Shown: positions 55,207-64,000 of the stretch, in pieces
How the letters are laid out: each line of letters opens with the position of its first letter
How positions within the stretch are numbered: the first letter of the stretch is position 1
Assembly (NCBI GenBank): GCA_958299035.1
Contig: CATQJL010000316.1
Coordinates: 26,728,012-26,792,011 of the forward strand
DNA from: Cylicocyclus nassatus
Lineage: Eukaryota; Nematoda; Chromadorea; Rhabditida; Strongylidae
Reading direction: 5' to 3'
Length of the DNA: 64,000 nt
Program-made: the position numbers and the translations under genes
Notes under the pieces: model-generated
Told to the model about the DNA's origin: nothing
Databases searched by the model: none
The model's input: only the letters and a program-made list of their open reading frames with translations

Positions 55207-55525
55207 CAGTGGCGTACCCAGGATTTCGGCTCGGGGGGGGGGGCGGCAAAAATTTTTTCCAAATGAAGGTGCGTGGCGTCAGCCACGCACTCCGAAATTT
55301 TTTTAGGGGGGCTTCTCAAAATTTTTGCGGGCCCCGCCATGCCCCCGGGAAAAAATTTTTATAGGGCTAATTTGAATTTTTAAAAAATTTTAAATATTAT
55401 TTTAATTATTTACAAAAATAAACAAGTCACTTGCACATTTTTATAACTCATGTAAGTAACTTTCAAAAATTTCGCGACCCGTTCTCGGGGGGGGGGGCCC
55501 TTCCCCCCCCCCCTGGTACGCCATT
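55207..55525. mobile_element. hAT-like MITE, copy 2 (CAGTGGCGTACCCAGG)
   Basis: The ends CAGTGGCGTACCCAGG and CCTGGTACGCCATTG are inverted, followed by long G and C runs (55233-55242, 55488-55512). The interior motif AGGTGCGTGGC...GCCACGCACTCC is the inverse of the one in the copy at 18727-18975. The perfect 8-bp duplication indicates a younger insertion than copy 1. Confidence 0.88.
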
Positions 55526-56151
55526 GGAAGTGACCAAATTTTATATTCCGCCCTGATTTTCCTAAAACATGAAACGGTAAACTTGCTGAAAACATTGCGT
55601 ATTTCACAATTTAGAAGTACGCACTGATATACCCCAAGTTTTGGAATCATTATATTTTGGAGCTCATTTATCTTGTAAAGATATTGTTAGTAATGAATCA
55701 AGTGTTGAAACTTCAGTATTCTGAAGATTTTGTGATGTCTCGTGCAGTATCCGGTTGTGATCTTACCAAAACTCAAGGCTTTTCAAAAATTATTTAGCAG
55801 AATTCTAAAAAAGTAGCTGGGAAAAAAATTCTTTGCTTGGCAAAAGATTCGCACTTCTGCTGATTATTGAAGCTCCCCCAAAAGTCTAATATAAAAATGT
55901 TGAATATTAGCGAAAGTTGGACATGGCGAAAACTAAGGCCCGTATCTTAATTTCAGTGCCATTTATCTTTCTAAAACTTAATGAAAACGGTGTAAAATTG
56001 TACTGTGGATATACTACGGCACTGCTAAAGATGTTTATAGTGAAAACAAGTGAAATCTTAGGATACCGAAATTTTCGGTAAATCATCGAAAAATTCACAA
56101 TCTTCAGAATCCATTTCTCTGGGCGAAAACATGCTTAGCAGTGCCGTAGTA

Positions 56152-56952
56152 TTAGGTTGGCGGATAATTTCTGTTACACTTTTATTTTTATTTTTTAAAA
56201 ATCTAAGAAACCTTCGAAAATTCTTATGTTTGAGGAGTGTTGGCGGGGTGCAAAGATCTACCCGCCAGTACTGTCAGATCCGCGTTTCATGCGCAAAACA
56301 CCCACTTTATCGGTGGGAATACATTTTGTGGACATCTTTGTCAGCGGGTTGGCATTCTTCCAGGTGATTGGGAAGTGATCGGGCGATGTGGTATCCGGGC
56401 AGGATATGGTCTATAGTTTTTAGCGAACGTAAGGGAATGGCGCAATCATGTCCGCACACGATCACATGAGCTACATGTTGCGCCATGTCAGCGCACATTG
56501 GCATTTTGACATGAAGAAATCTTTGAAAAATTACAAAAATTATTTCCAACCTTTACTTATCAAATCTTACACGAAGCACACAAAAAAGAAAAATTTTCGA
56601 CGAATTTTTTTAATTGTTTAGAGTTGTTTTTCACCCCTTGTTTTTGGCGTGCTAGTGGCACCAACCTGCCACTATAAAAGAGAGGATGCGAGAATATGTT
56701 CTAAAAAAATTATGGGAGAGAAAAAACACAATGAGACGCAAAGAAAAAATCAAAGAAAAAATGACGATTTTGAATGTTCTTATAAAGTTGTCGTGAAGTC
56801 GCTGGCTATTTGTGCATTTGCGGCATCAGTCGTACTATTGTGTACGACCTGCAGTGGCCTACATATGGAGCAACTTTGAAGATTCTAGAGAACTTCTGAA
56901 ACTTTCCAGAATTTTACAAAAAAAGTGTAACAGAAATTATCCGCCAACCTAA
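56152..56952. mobile_element. Mariner-type MITE (TTAGGTTGGCGGATAATTTC)
   Basis: The ends TTAGGTTGGCGGATAATTTC and GAAATTATCCGCCAACCTAA are perfect inverses, extended by TGTTACACTTTT. Unlike its neighbours the interior is asymmetric and includes the Cys/His-rich block (56255-56470), so part of the interior was captured from elsewhere. A second inverted pair, ATACTACGGCACTGCTAA/TTAGCAGTGCCGTAGTAT, lies just to its left (56011 and 56133). Confidence 0.85.
56255..56549 (-). pseudogene. Cys/His-rich coding fragment, copy 2
   Basis: An 80-codon minus-strand frame carries CGHDCAIPLRSLKTIDHILP followed by SLPNHLEECQ; after a stop, CFAHET appears in the same direction. It aligns to 8934-9116. The Cys/His pattern suggests a zinc-binding domain, and conservation at protein level in spite of indels suggests a once-functional coding sequence carried by the element. 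The family is unknown. Confidence 0.45.
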
Positions 56953-57086
56953 TATATCCTCAATGCAATTTTGCAGCGTTTTCATTAACTTCTCAGACAG
57001 ATAAATCACTTTGAAAATGAGAAATGATCCCCTGGGAATCGGGGATCACCTCTCATCTCAAAGAACCAATCTTGTATGGCTAAAGC

Positions 57087-57751
57087 TTTGCTAAAGCCTA
57101 TTCTCGCTTACTCCAAATCTGTCCTTCTTCTGCGAGCAATGAGTTGTGGGCCTTTCACAACCAAAAAATTAGACGCGCCATCGCGATGCAACTTGTTGTC
57201 ACGGCATAGGGTTTTTAAGGGATGTGAATGTATACGACACGAAAATATTTTTTCGATGTGCCCCCGAAGTCGTAGCGGCTTTACTCAAACTTGCGAAAAA
57301 CAGTTCTGTACAAGTTCATCTACAGAATGGTCGAAAAGTATGGGCATCACATTTTTCGTATAATGATTTTTTGCGGAAAGCAAAATTCTGTAAAACTATT
57401 TTTGCATGCCGAAAGCCAAAGCATCTTAAGCCCGTAAGCGCGTACATGCCCGCTGGGAAGGGCAGGGGATCTGAGAGGGGATGCGTTATATCTCGCTACT
57501 CTACGTGTCTTTCTTCTTCCTTTTCTGTCTTGCTTATGAAGGCCCTCATACCCTTACACTTGTGCATATTGGATGCCAGGTTACTGGCGTGATTGATTAG
57601 AAACCTGGCACCCATTATGCGCAGGTATAAGCGCATGAGAAACTTTATAAGCAGGATAGAGAAAGAAGAAGAAAGATACGTAGAGTAACGAGATATGACG
57701 CATCTCCTCTCAGATCCCCTCCCCTCCCCAGCGGGATATACGTGCATACGG
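57087..57751. repeat. 665-bp duplicated block, copy 2
   Basis: Matches 16977-17641 without indels. By eye, about 2 substitutions fall in the first 515 bp and about 11 in the right hairpin arm (57,600-57,745). It lies inside MITE D, while copy 1 does not, so the flanks are unrelated. Confidence 0.88.
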
Positions 57752-57933
57752 CCTAAGATTTGCGATTTCTAACGATTATCTCAACGCTCTTCAAAACTGT
57801 CGCAACGAAAACATAGCTGTTGCAGAGAGGAAGAAAATCTGCATCTGATACTACTTAAAGCAATTGTTTACCTTTATTGTGACGGAATCTACGGGTCATT
57901 ACAAAAAACCGACAAAAGTTCGAACCGACCTAG

Positions 57934-59127
57934 TATTTCATATTTTTATTTTGTGACTCTGCAAAAACTTATAGGTACGAAGAATGTAGTGGTACTTGAA
58001 ATAAAGATGTAGCCTTAGAGCTGTGACCAAATTCGAAACAACCTTTTCCAAGATTTTTGGTTTCTCCGCCAAAATCGATGGAAATAAAAGCCAATCTAGT
58101 TAATGATTTAACATCGGTTACGTATAAGATAGATATCGGTTTCTAACCAATTTCATTTGGAGCATCGCAAATGACTAATTTTTCATGTTTCGGGAAGCGC
58201 TTTCAGCATGTCACGAAGTTTTAAAAAAGAGTGAGTTTACGTGTTTGTTAGCAAGCCATTTGGAATTTCTCAGATGAGGCCGGTGTCAGCTGATAAATAT
58301 TAATAAAATTAGGTTGGTTAGAACTAAGCGTAAGTTGCTAAAAAATTGAAATAAGTGAATTTATCTACCACCACCTTAGGACCTTGGGTAATGTCGAAAT
58401 GTCAGGCAAAGTTCTCGCGTGAAATAGAAAACATCTTTACACGTTTCAATATAAGCAGATTCAAGCCAAGAAGAATGACCAACTTACAGAATAAATTAAG
58501 ATTATTGCTATTTGCGTTAGGTCATTTTGTTTTTGAGTTACATGTTACGCTATTGAACTGCATAATTTCTATTCGAAAAAATCAATGTTTAGCGAAATGG
58601 AAGCTAAGCAAGTTTTAAACTTTTATGCTCATAATACACGCAAAGCATACAAAGATCTGTTATGCGTTTTTCGGAAAAGCAAGCACAAACTAACACCTTT
58701 TGATCAAACTATGTTGTATACCAATAAATTAAAAATCAAAGAAAACATCAAACTTAACTTTGGCGCAGTTTCATGCTGGTTTGTTCAGAAATACACGTAT
58801 CAATAAATTTGATGCCGTTTTGTAAGCGATTTTTAAATACTATGATTATTACAAGTCTGATGTTCATGGAGAAGCCTAGTTTGCTTTATGCGGGAACTGG
58901 CACTTACTATGTGCGTATGTTTAACTAGAAAAAAGCGCGCTTGGAAGCAAATGGAGTGCTTAATAAACAGCCTCACTTTACCAGAACAAACACTTTTAAT
59001 TGCCTTAGCGTTGCGAAATTTTGGTGAGACACTGCCTTTGAGAGATGGATTTTACAGTTGTAGCTATTTTGACCCACTTTTCTCCCAATGACAATTGGCA
59101 TACCCTTTCTGCCCGGTCCTGTCAATA
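57934..59127. other. Non-coding; one possible MITE end
   Basis: A mariner-like left end TTAGGTTGGTTAGAACTAA occurs at 58311, but no partner was found. Short frames at 58355-58806 and 58888-59091 lack recognisable domains. A family P-like end (GACACTGCCTTTGAG) is present at 59027-59041. Confidence 0.35.
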
Positions 59128-60494
59128 CTAGGCTGTTTTAAAAGTTCTGTGCTATTGGCGAATTTCTAATTCAAAATGTTGCAGCTTTTTTTACATTTTT
59201 GGATACATGGAATTTTGCTGGATTAAAAGTTACGGTTATCATAGATATGAAATGCTACGAAAAAACAAGTTGGAAGAGAAAATCTTAAAATTTTGTAAGG
59301 TGTCCTTGAAGGCCGTCTAGGCATACTAATGCTCTCATATAAGGAACAGGAACATTGCCTCATTAAATAGCTTGTACTTCAGAGATCATCTACTGACTAA
59401 AAAGAACTCAATTCATCATTGCCGCATGGAAATTTTTATGAGTAAACCAAAAAAAGCCATTGTTTGAACCCTCTTTTCGCGCTTACGCAAGTTTGTCGAC
59501 TTTCCGATATCTGTTTTTTTTTGTTTACTGTCTCGAACGAAAAAAGCTAATTGGCTAATGGTTCCTGCTTGCTCTCGCTTTACTATAACACATGTAATAA
59601 TTCATACATCAATTCATATGTAATCATCATACATCTATTTCTATTACAAATTCATACATCACTTCTCATTATATGTAGGTTGTTATCGCTTGCTGAATAT
59701 AGGCCGTCCGCGCAGAGCACGGAGAGTGCGCAGGGGTGCTCTGCGCCTCTTCCAGCCATGAACTATCTTCAGTGGACGCAAAGCGCTGACGGCCTATAAC
59801 TGAGTGCTTCTTCAATTTTTGGAAGAAGATCCAAAAAGTAAGACATTCTTTATGTGGGAGGAAAAGTGGGCGTAGGTCAGCCCATTACAACTCTATTCTT
59901 TGTAGAATGCCATAATAGGTAAGTTTTAACACTGCGAAAACTCTCTTCATAAAAACTTTTTCTTTAACATGATTGTATTTGCAAAATGCTAACAAGGGAT
60001 GGTCAGAAGTCGAAGTGGGCAATCCAAACAAGCTGCGTACTATTCGATGCAGCATAGAACGCTTATCTCAAAACCTTCTTCCCGTATAGCAGAACGCCTT
60101 GTAGGCGAAGTTATGAGCAGCTTTACTGGGGAGAAAACCTTACACAAAACTGCAAGATCAGACACACTGTTGCTCTTTTAGCTCACCTAGGTACGGCCAT
60201 ATGAAGTGACTTAGTTGCATGCTTTGGTCCAGCACTGAGCCGAGAATGGCTCTGTACGGCCAAGTTTGCGCGCACGACTTCTTAGCAAAACAATGGCCTT
60301 TAACGGCTTATATATTCAGTCATCACAAAAGTATTCTGTAGATAAGGAAGACAAACTTAGGATCAGCGTTTCATGCTGCATTTGATAATATGCAGCTTGC
60401 TTGAATTGGCCACTTCGATTTCAAATCATTTTCTTGTAGGAAAATGGCTGCGCTGAAACAAAACAAATTGGACAGAACTCTTGAAACAACCTAG
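59128..60494. mobile_element. Mariner-type MITE (CTAGGCTGTTTTAAAAGTTCTG)
   Basis: The left end CTAGGCTGTTTTAAAAGTTC and the right end GAACTCTTGAAACAACCTAG are diverged inverses. The interior is only partly symmetrical and contains the small palindrome at 59698-59798. No transposase frame. Confidence 0.55.
59698..59798. mobile_element. 101-bp inverted-repeat element
   Basis: The ends TATAGGCCGTC and GACGGCCTATA are perfect inverses. A second inverted pair inside (GCGCAGAGCAC/GTGCTCTGCGC) yields a strong hairpin. It is much more GC-rich than its surroundings. Confidence 0.65.
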
Positions 60495-61456
60495 TACACT
60501 ATGATATCGCGAAATTTTTTTTTGCACATTTCCCTGTCCCTATTCCCACTTTATCATATTTTCGTAATTCGCAAGCTTTACTCCTTGTGCTAACTCCCGG
60601 CGTTGCTAAAGCTTGCGAACGATAAAATCTATAAAAGCAATTGACAAATCGAACAGCTGATGTTGTACGTAATAATCATGCTCGCCTCCTCTTCCTGGAA
60701 CAATTTCCAGCTCGTAGTCAAATTTTACAAAAAATCGATAAAATCAATAGACTGATCGATAATTCCGAAAACTGATACTGTATTCTTAATCAGCAGACTC
60801 ACCTACTTCCTTCACACACATACACATGCTATAAAGCCGGCAGCAATAACAGTTGCTTACAAATTCAAAGGTAAGATATTGAGTAAGATTTTCGGCTATA
60901 ATTGTCATAAAACCTCCCGCGTTTGATGAATTGAGTGATATGAGATAATCCGTTAGAGAAAGAAATGAAAGGACACAGTGAGATTTTCGGTTACACTTTT
61001 TAGATCATATGTAGAAACAAAAGCGTAACAAATGCTGCTTCTGTAATCAGCAAAACGTGAAAACCTCGCACTATGCAACATAAAAAGTTATGAATAGCAG
61101 AACAAGTAAACAGCAATTCATTACTTTTATGAGGTTAGTCGATAGAGCTGATTTCAAGAAAGGAATCAATGAGAGAGCCAGGCTGACAGTCGGCGCTGGG
61201 AGTCGGCAAGCACTAACAGCCAATTTCTTATAAGGAACCAAAAACAACACATTTTTATTGAGCTTCATTTATTCAAATTGCTTATCTTCTCTGTTCTTTC
61301 TGTAACCCAACAATTTTTTTTCATGCACGAGATCGTATGAGCTTGTGCAAAGCTTATGCGTCTTTTTGCAGTGTGAGTTTCAAAAATTTTCCGTGTTGCT
61401 TACTTTGGAAAGGGCCTCGTTAGAAAAGACCTTTGGAAAAAAATTGAGTTTTGATA
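60495..61456. repeat. Non-coding with one diverged satellite unit
   Basis: Positions about 60690-60830 (CCAGCTCGTAGTCAAATTTT, AAAAATCGATAAAATCAATAG, then AATCAGCAGACTCACCTAC) are a diverged single unit of the 98/120-bp satellite. The rest is AT-rich without recognisable coding. Confidence 0.5.
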
Positions 61457-61475
61457 TCTTATATATAAAGCTGAA

Positions 61476-61514
<39 letters not shown>

Positions 61515-62645
61515 ATGTATGTATGTACGTACGTTCCGAATAGAAAATTCCATTTCTGAACCGATCCGGACCAAACTTGGCACACATACACTACGGGCCC
61601 CGGCGGGTGTCATAGGCTACTTTTCGTCATCGATCGATATCGATTTTATCGATTTTTATCGATTTTTTTGCTGAGTTCACCTACGGGGCTGGGAGTTGGC
61701 ACAGGGGGGTAATCGAGCATGGGGATTCCGAATACAATATTGGTTTTCAGGATTATCGATTACTTTTATCGATTTTATCGATTTTTTTGCAAAGTTTGAG
61801 CTACGGGGCTGGGAGTTGGCACAGGGGGGTAATCGAGCATGGGGATTCCGAATACAATATTGGTTTTCAGGATTATCGATTACTTTTATCGATTTTATCG
61901 ATTTTTTTGCAAAGTTTGAGCTACGGGGCTGGGAGTTGGCACAGTGGGGTAATCGAGCATGGGGATTCCGAATACAATATTGGTTTTCGGGATTATCGAT
62001 TACTTTTATCGATTTTATCGATTTTTTGCAAAGTTTGAGCTAGGGGGCTGGGAGTTGGCACAGGGGGGTAATCGAGCATGCTGATCATCCCCAAGGGGGT
62101 GATCAGCATGCTCGATTACCCCCTGTGCCAAATTCCAGCCCCCTAGCCCAAATTTTGCAAAATCGATAAAATCGATAGAAGTAATGGATAATTCCAAAAA
62201 CTAATATTGTATTCGTAATCTGCATGCTCGATTACCCCCCTGTGCAAACTCCCAGCCCCGCAGGTCAAACTTTACAAAAAAATCGGTAAAATCGATAAAA
62301 GTAATGGACGATCCTGAAAACTAATATTGTGTTCGTAATCAGCATGCTCGATTACCCCCCTGTGCAAAATCCCAGCCTCGCATGTCAAAATTTACAAAAA
62401 ATCGATAAAATCAATAAAAGTAACCGATAATTCTGAAAACTAATATTGTATTCGGAATCCCCATGCTCACTTCCCCCCCTGTGCCAACTCCTAGCCCTGT
62501 AGGTGAACTCTGCGAAAAAATCGATAAAAATCGGTAAAATCGACATCGATCGATAACGAAAAGTGGACTGTGACACGCGCCGGGGCCCGAAGTGTATGTG
62601 TGCCAAGTTTGGTCCGGATACGGCGGAGCCGGGTAAGCCAGCTAG
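61457..62645 (+). mobile_element. Helitron-like element with head-to-head 120-bp array
   Basis: The element starts TCTTATATATAAAGC after host A and ends in a short hairpin (CGGC-GGA-GCCG) then GGTAAGCCAGCTAG before host T, with no target duplication. These are Helitron-type termini. A (GTCT/GTAT)n microsatellite follows the 5' end (61481-61530). Subterminal sequences are inverted copies (CCAAACTTGGCACACATACA with its inverse near 62596). The interior is a tandem array that reverses direction at its centre. No Rep/helicase coding; non-autonomous. Confidence 0.65.
61620..62570. repeat. 120-bp satellite array, inverted about its centre
   Basis: Units start CTACGGGGCTGGGAGTTGGC at 61681, 61801, 61921 and (variant) 62040, a 120-bp period. 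From about 62100 the same unit runs in reverse (CCAGCCCC near 62137, 62250, 62370 and 62490). The turning point is a perfect palindrome, TGATCATCCCCAAGGGGGTGATCA-like, at about 62078-62106. The units contain repeated ATCGATTTT and a (C/G)6 run, as in the 98-bp array of family X. Confidence 0.9.
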
Positions 62646-63275
62646 TTCGTTATAAGACTGCTTCAATATTAACTATGCATTAGTCACAAAAGGTTTTCAT
62701 ATTGAAATCTATCTTCTTCCAGTTGCTAGTCGATTGCTGAAGGTGAAGTTTCAAGAACAACTATCGTTAGTTTTACTTTCAGTAATTACCAATCATCAAG
62801 TGCGATAAATGTATTTCAGCACCTTATGGGACAAAAAGATTATTCGCCGTTTGTTGACCTGTACGAACTTCTTACGACGCTCGCCGCTCCTAGCAACGAC
62901 AGCCAATGAAGTATGAAGGATGACAACCAAAGCATTAGAAACGACTTTTTCTCTAGCACTACATCATCAACCCTTTCACAGATACGGAAATTATCAGGCT
63001 TTGATTGCGATCTCAAGAGCTGGGTCGTTTTCCATGAAAGCTGAAGAAACACTTACTTTTTGTTGCGCTCTGCTGGATTAGAAGACTCTCTTGCTCAGAG
63101 CCAAAAATTTTGTAGTTTACTTTGAAGCATTAACGCTTTGACATTTGTCAGCACTTCTTTAGAATAAGCCAACCTTACTGGTGGCAAAACAAATGTGTCC
63201 TGCGAACGTGGAAACACTCTTTGTACTGGCGCAGAAATATGACTACGTGGGCTATCGCATCATCTTGTAACGACA
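62646..63275. other. Non-coding, no feature recognised
   Basis: Short frames only; no terminal repeats or recognisable domains. Confidence 0.35.
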
Positions 63276-63302
63276 AATAATGAATTCTGTTTAGGGTCCT
63301 TG
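63276..63302 (+). repeat. Third copy of the hairpin arm
   Basis: AATAATGAATTCTGTTTAGG followed by GTCCTTG differs by one base from the left arm of the hairpin at 63442-63522, in the same orientation. Confidence 0.7.
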
Positions 63303-63441
63303 TAAATCCATAACCGGAGATGAAGTGGAAAAGCTGAAGTAAAGAAGATTATTGGTAGGTACAATTTAAGCTTTCATCAAATCACCTGATTTCCAAAGCG
63401 ACCTTTGTTTATCTAAAATCCCAGATATTTCCTTGATTTTT

Positions 63442-63522
63442 CCAATCAATCTAATAATGAGTTCTGTTTAGGGTCCTTGATTTACAAGGACCCTAAACAG
63501 AACTCATTATCAGATTGATTGG
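63442..63522. repeat. 81-bp nearly perfect hairpin
   Basis: Two 38-base arms (starting CCAATCAATCT and ending AGATTGATTGG) with a single mismatch surround a 5-base loop. The flanks do not continue the symmetry. It resembles a fold-back insertion or snap-back replication product. Confidence 0.85.
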
Positions 63523-64000
63523 CGTTGTGCTGACAAAAAGGCTGACTCGCCAAGGAAGTTTATATAGAATTATAAATAAAATAACACTTAGGCTTAGAAA
63601 AAAGAACTTTGGCGATGGTAAGACATTCATCTCTAAACGTATTTTCTCATTACGTACTGCTTTCCACGGAACAATTAATCTGTGGTAGGTCAAGGGTGAA
63701 TTTTGATTTTTCCAGGAACAGACACACCTATGAATGAGAAAGATTATGGCAAATGTAGCAATCAATGTACTTATCAGTTCACTGTGAATACTATCGAAAA
63801 TCGAAATTCAAAAAGGTTTCAGATTCTGGCCATCGAAAATCGACTGCTTACATGAGCTCACTGTCTGCCTCTATTATACTTATGATGCGACGAGATGGTA
63901 GCAGTGAACGCGATAGCAAACAGATTTGTATTGGAAAAGAAGGTCGTACCTACTGAGCTATTTGTGTGACATATTTACGGAGTTGAAAAACCAAGGAGGT
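63523..64000. other. Non-coding, no feature recognised
   Basis: AT-rich with frames up to 90 codons on the minus strand (63493-63765, overlapping the hairpin) without recognised domains. Confidence 0.35.

Larger units (their letters stand above)
54871..57933. mobile_element. Mariner-type MITE D enlarged by nested insertions
   Basis: The left end TTAGGTGGGTTTGAAAGTTT and the right end AAGTTCGAACCGACCTAG are diverged inverses. The arms continue with AATGACCCGCAAATACCGT versus ACGGAATCTACGGGTCATT and with GCATGCAGAATTCCCTCCTC versus GAGAGGAAGAAAATCTGCAT. The element contains a hAT-like MITE (55207-55525), another mariner-type MITE (56152-56952) and the second 665-bp block (57087-57751). Without these it would be near 1.3 kb, similar to its relatives. 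Confidence 0.7.

Noticed and set aside
61345..62043. Repeat-encoded frames of 83-115 codons in the Helitron-like element
   Set aside because: They arise from the 120-bp period, which is a multiple of three; the same peptide repeats without any domain.

Overview
This window is eukaryotic repeat DNA, most likely from an invertebrate and plausibly a nematode. Evidence for this: it is AT-rich, has no bacterial gene order, and is packed with mariner-type palindromic MITEs, BEL/Pao, RTE, CR1-like and Penelope-like retroelement remnants, hAT-like elements and Helitron-like elements. The assignment to nematodes is an inference and rests on no single diagnostic gene. I found no convincing intact host gene. 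Three short coding-like stretches (16203-16361, 47121-47180, and 50814-51378 on the minus strand) are the only candidates for host exons, and all are weak.

Layout. 0.5-2.2 kb: two mariner-type MITEs. 5.3-7.15 kb: a hAT-like element (family X, copy 1) carrying a 42-bp and a 98-bp tandem array, bounded by a perfect 8-bp target duplication. 8.3-8.5 kb: a small inverted-repeat MITE. 9.6-13.4 kb: a tandem/nested run of Helitron-like units on the minus strand, the last one split by three MITEs (A, B, C) in a row. 14.3-14.8 kb: a MITE. 17.0-17.6 kb: first copy of a 665-bp duplicated block. 17.8-19.8 kb: four more inverted-repeat elements. 20.9-24.0 kb: a decayed RTE-type non-LTR retrotransposon with a nested MITE. 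25.1-26.0 and 27.6-29.4 kb: two large palindromic elements. 30.7-32.3 kb: a decayed CR1-like reverse transcriptase on the minus strand, split by a MITE. 33.5-41.46 kb: a degenerate BEL/Pao element (gag with zinc knuckles, protease, RT, RNase H, integrase, polypurine tract, 3' LTR) without a recognisable 5' LTR.

41.46-44.39 kb is family X copy 2, again with a perfect 8-bp duplication. It contains a mariner-type MITE, which in turn contains a Penelope-like remnant (GIY-YIG coding fragment between inverted repeats with a hammerhead-ribozyme-like motif). 44.4-45.3 kb: fragments of a second BEL/Pao and a second RTE element. 45.4-54.8 kb: a succession of MITEs, including a second A-C pair. 54.9-57.9 kb: a MITE inflated to 3 kb by a hAT-like element, another MITE and the second copy of the 665-bp block. 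59.1-60.5 kb: a MITE. 61.46-62.65 kb: a Helitron-like element built from a head-to-head array of 120-bp repeats related to the 98-bp array of family X.

The sequence therefore reads as a stratigraphy of insertions. All recognisable proteins belong to transposons and nearly all are broken by stops and frameshifts. No CRISPR array, rRNA or credible tRNA was seen. The observations most worth checking are family X with its 8-bp duplications, the satellite shared by family X and the Helitron-like element, the hammerhead-like motif, the recurrent A-C MITE pair, and the uneven divergence of the 665-bp duplicates.
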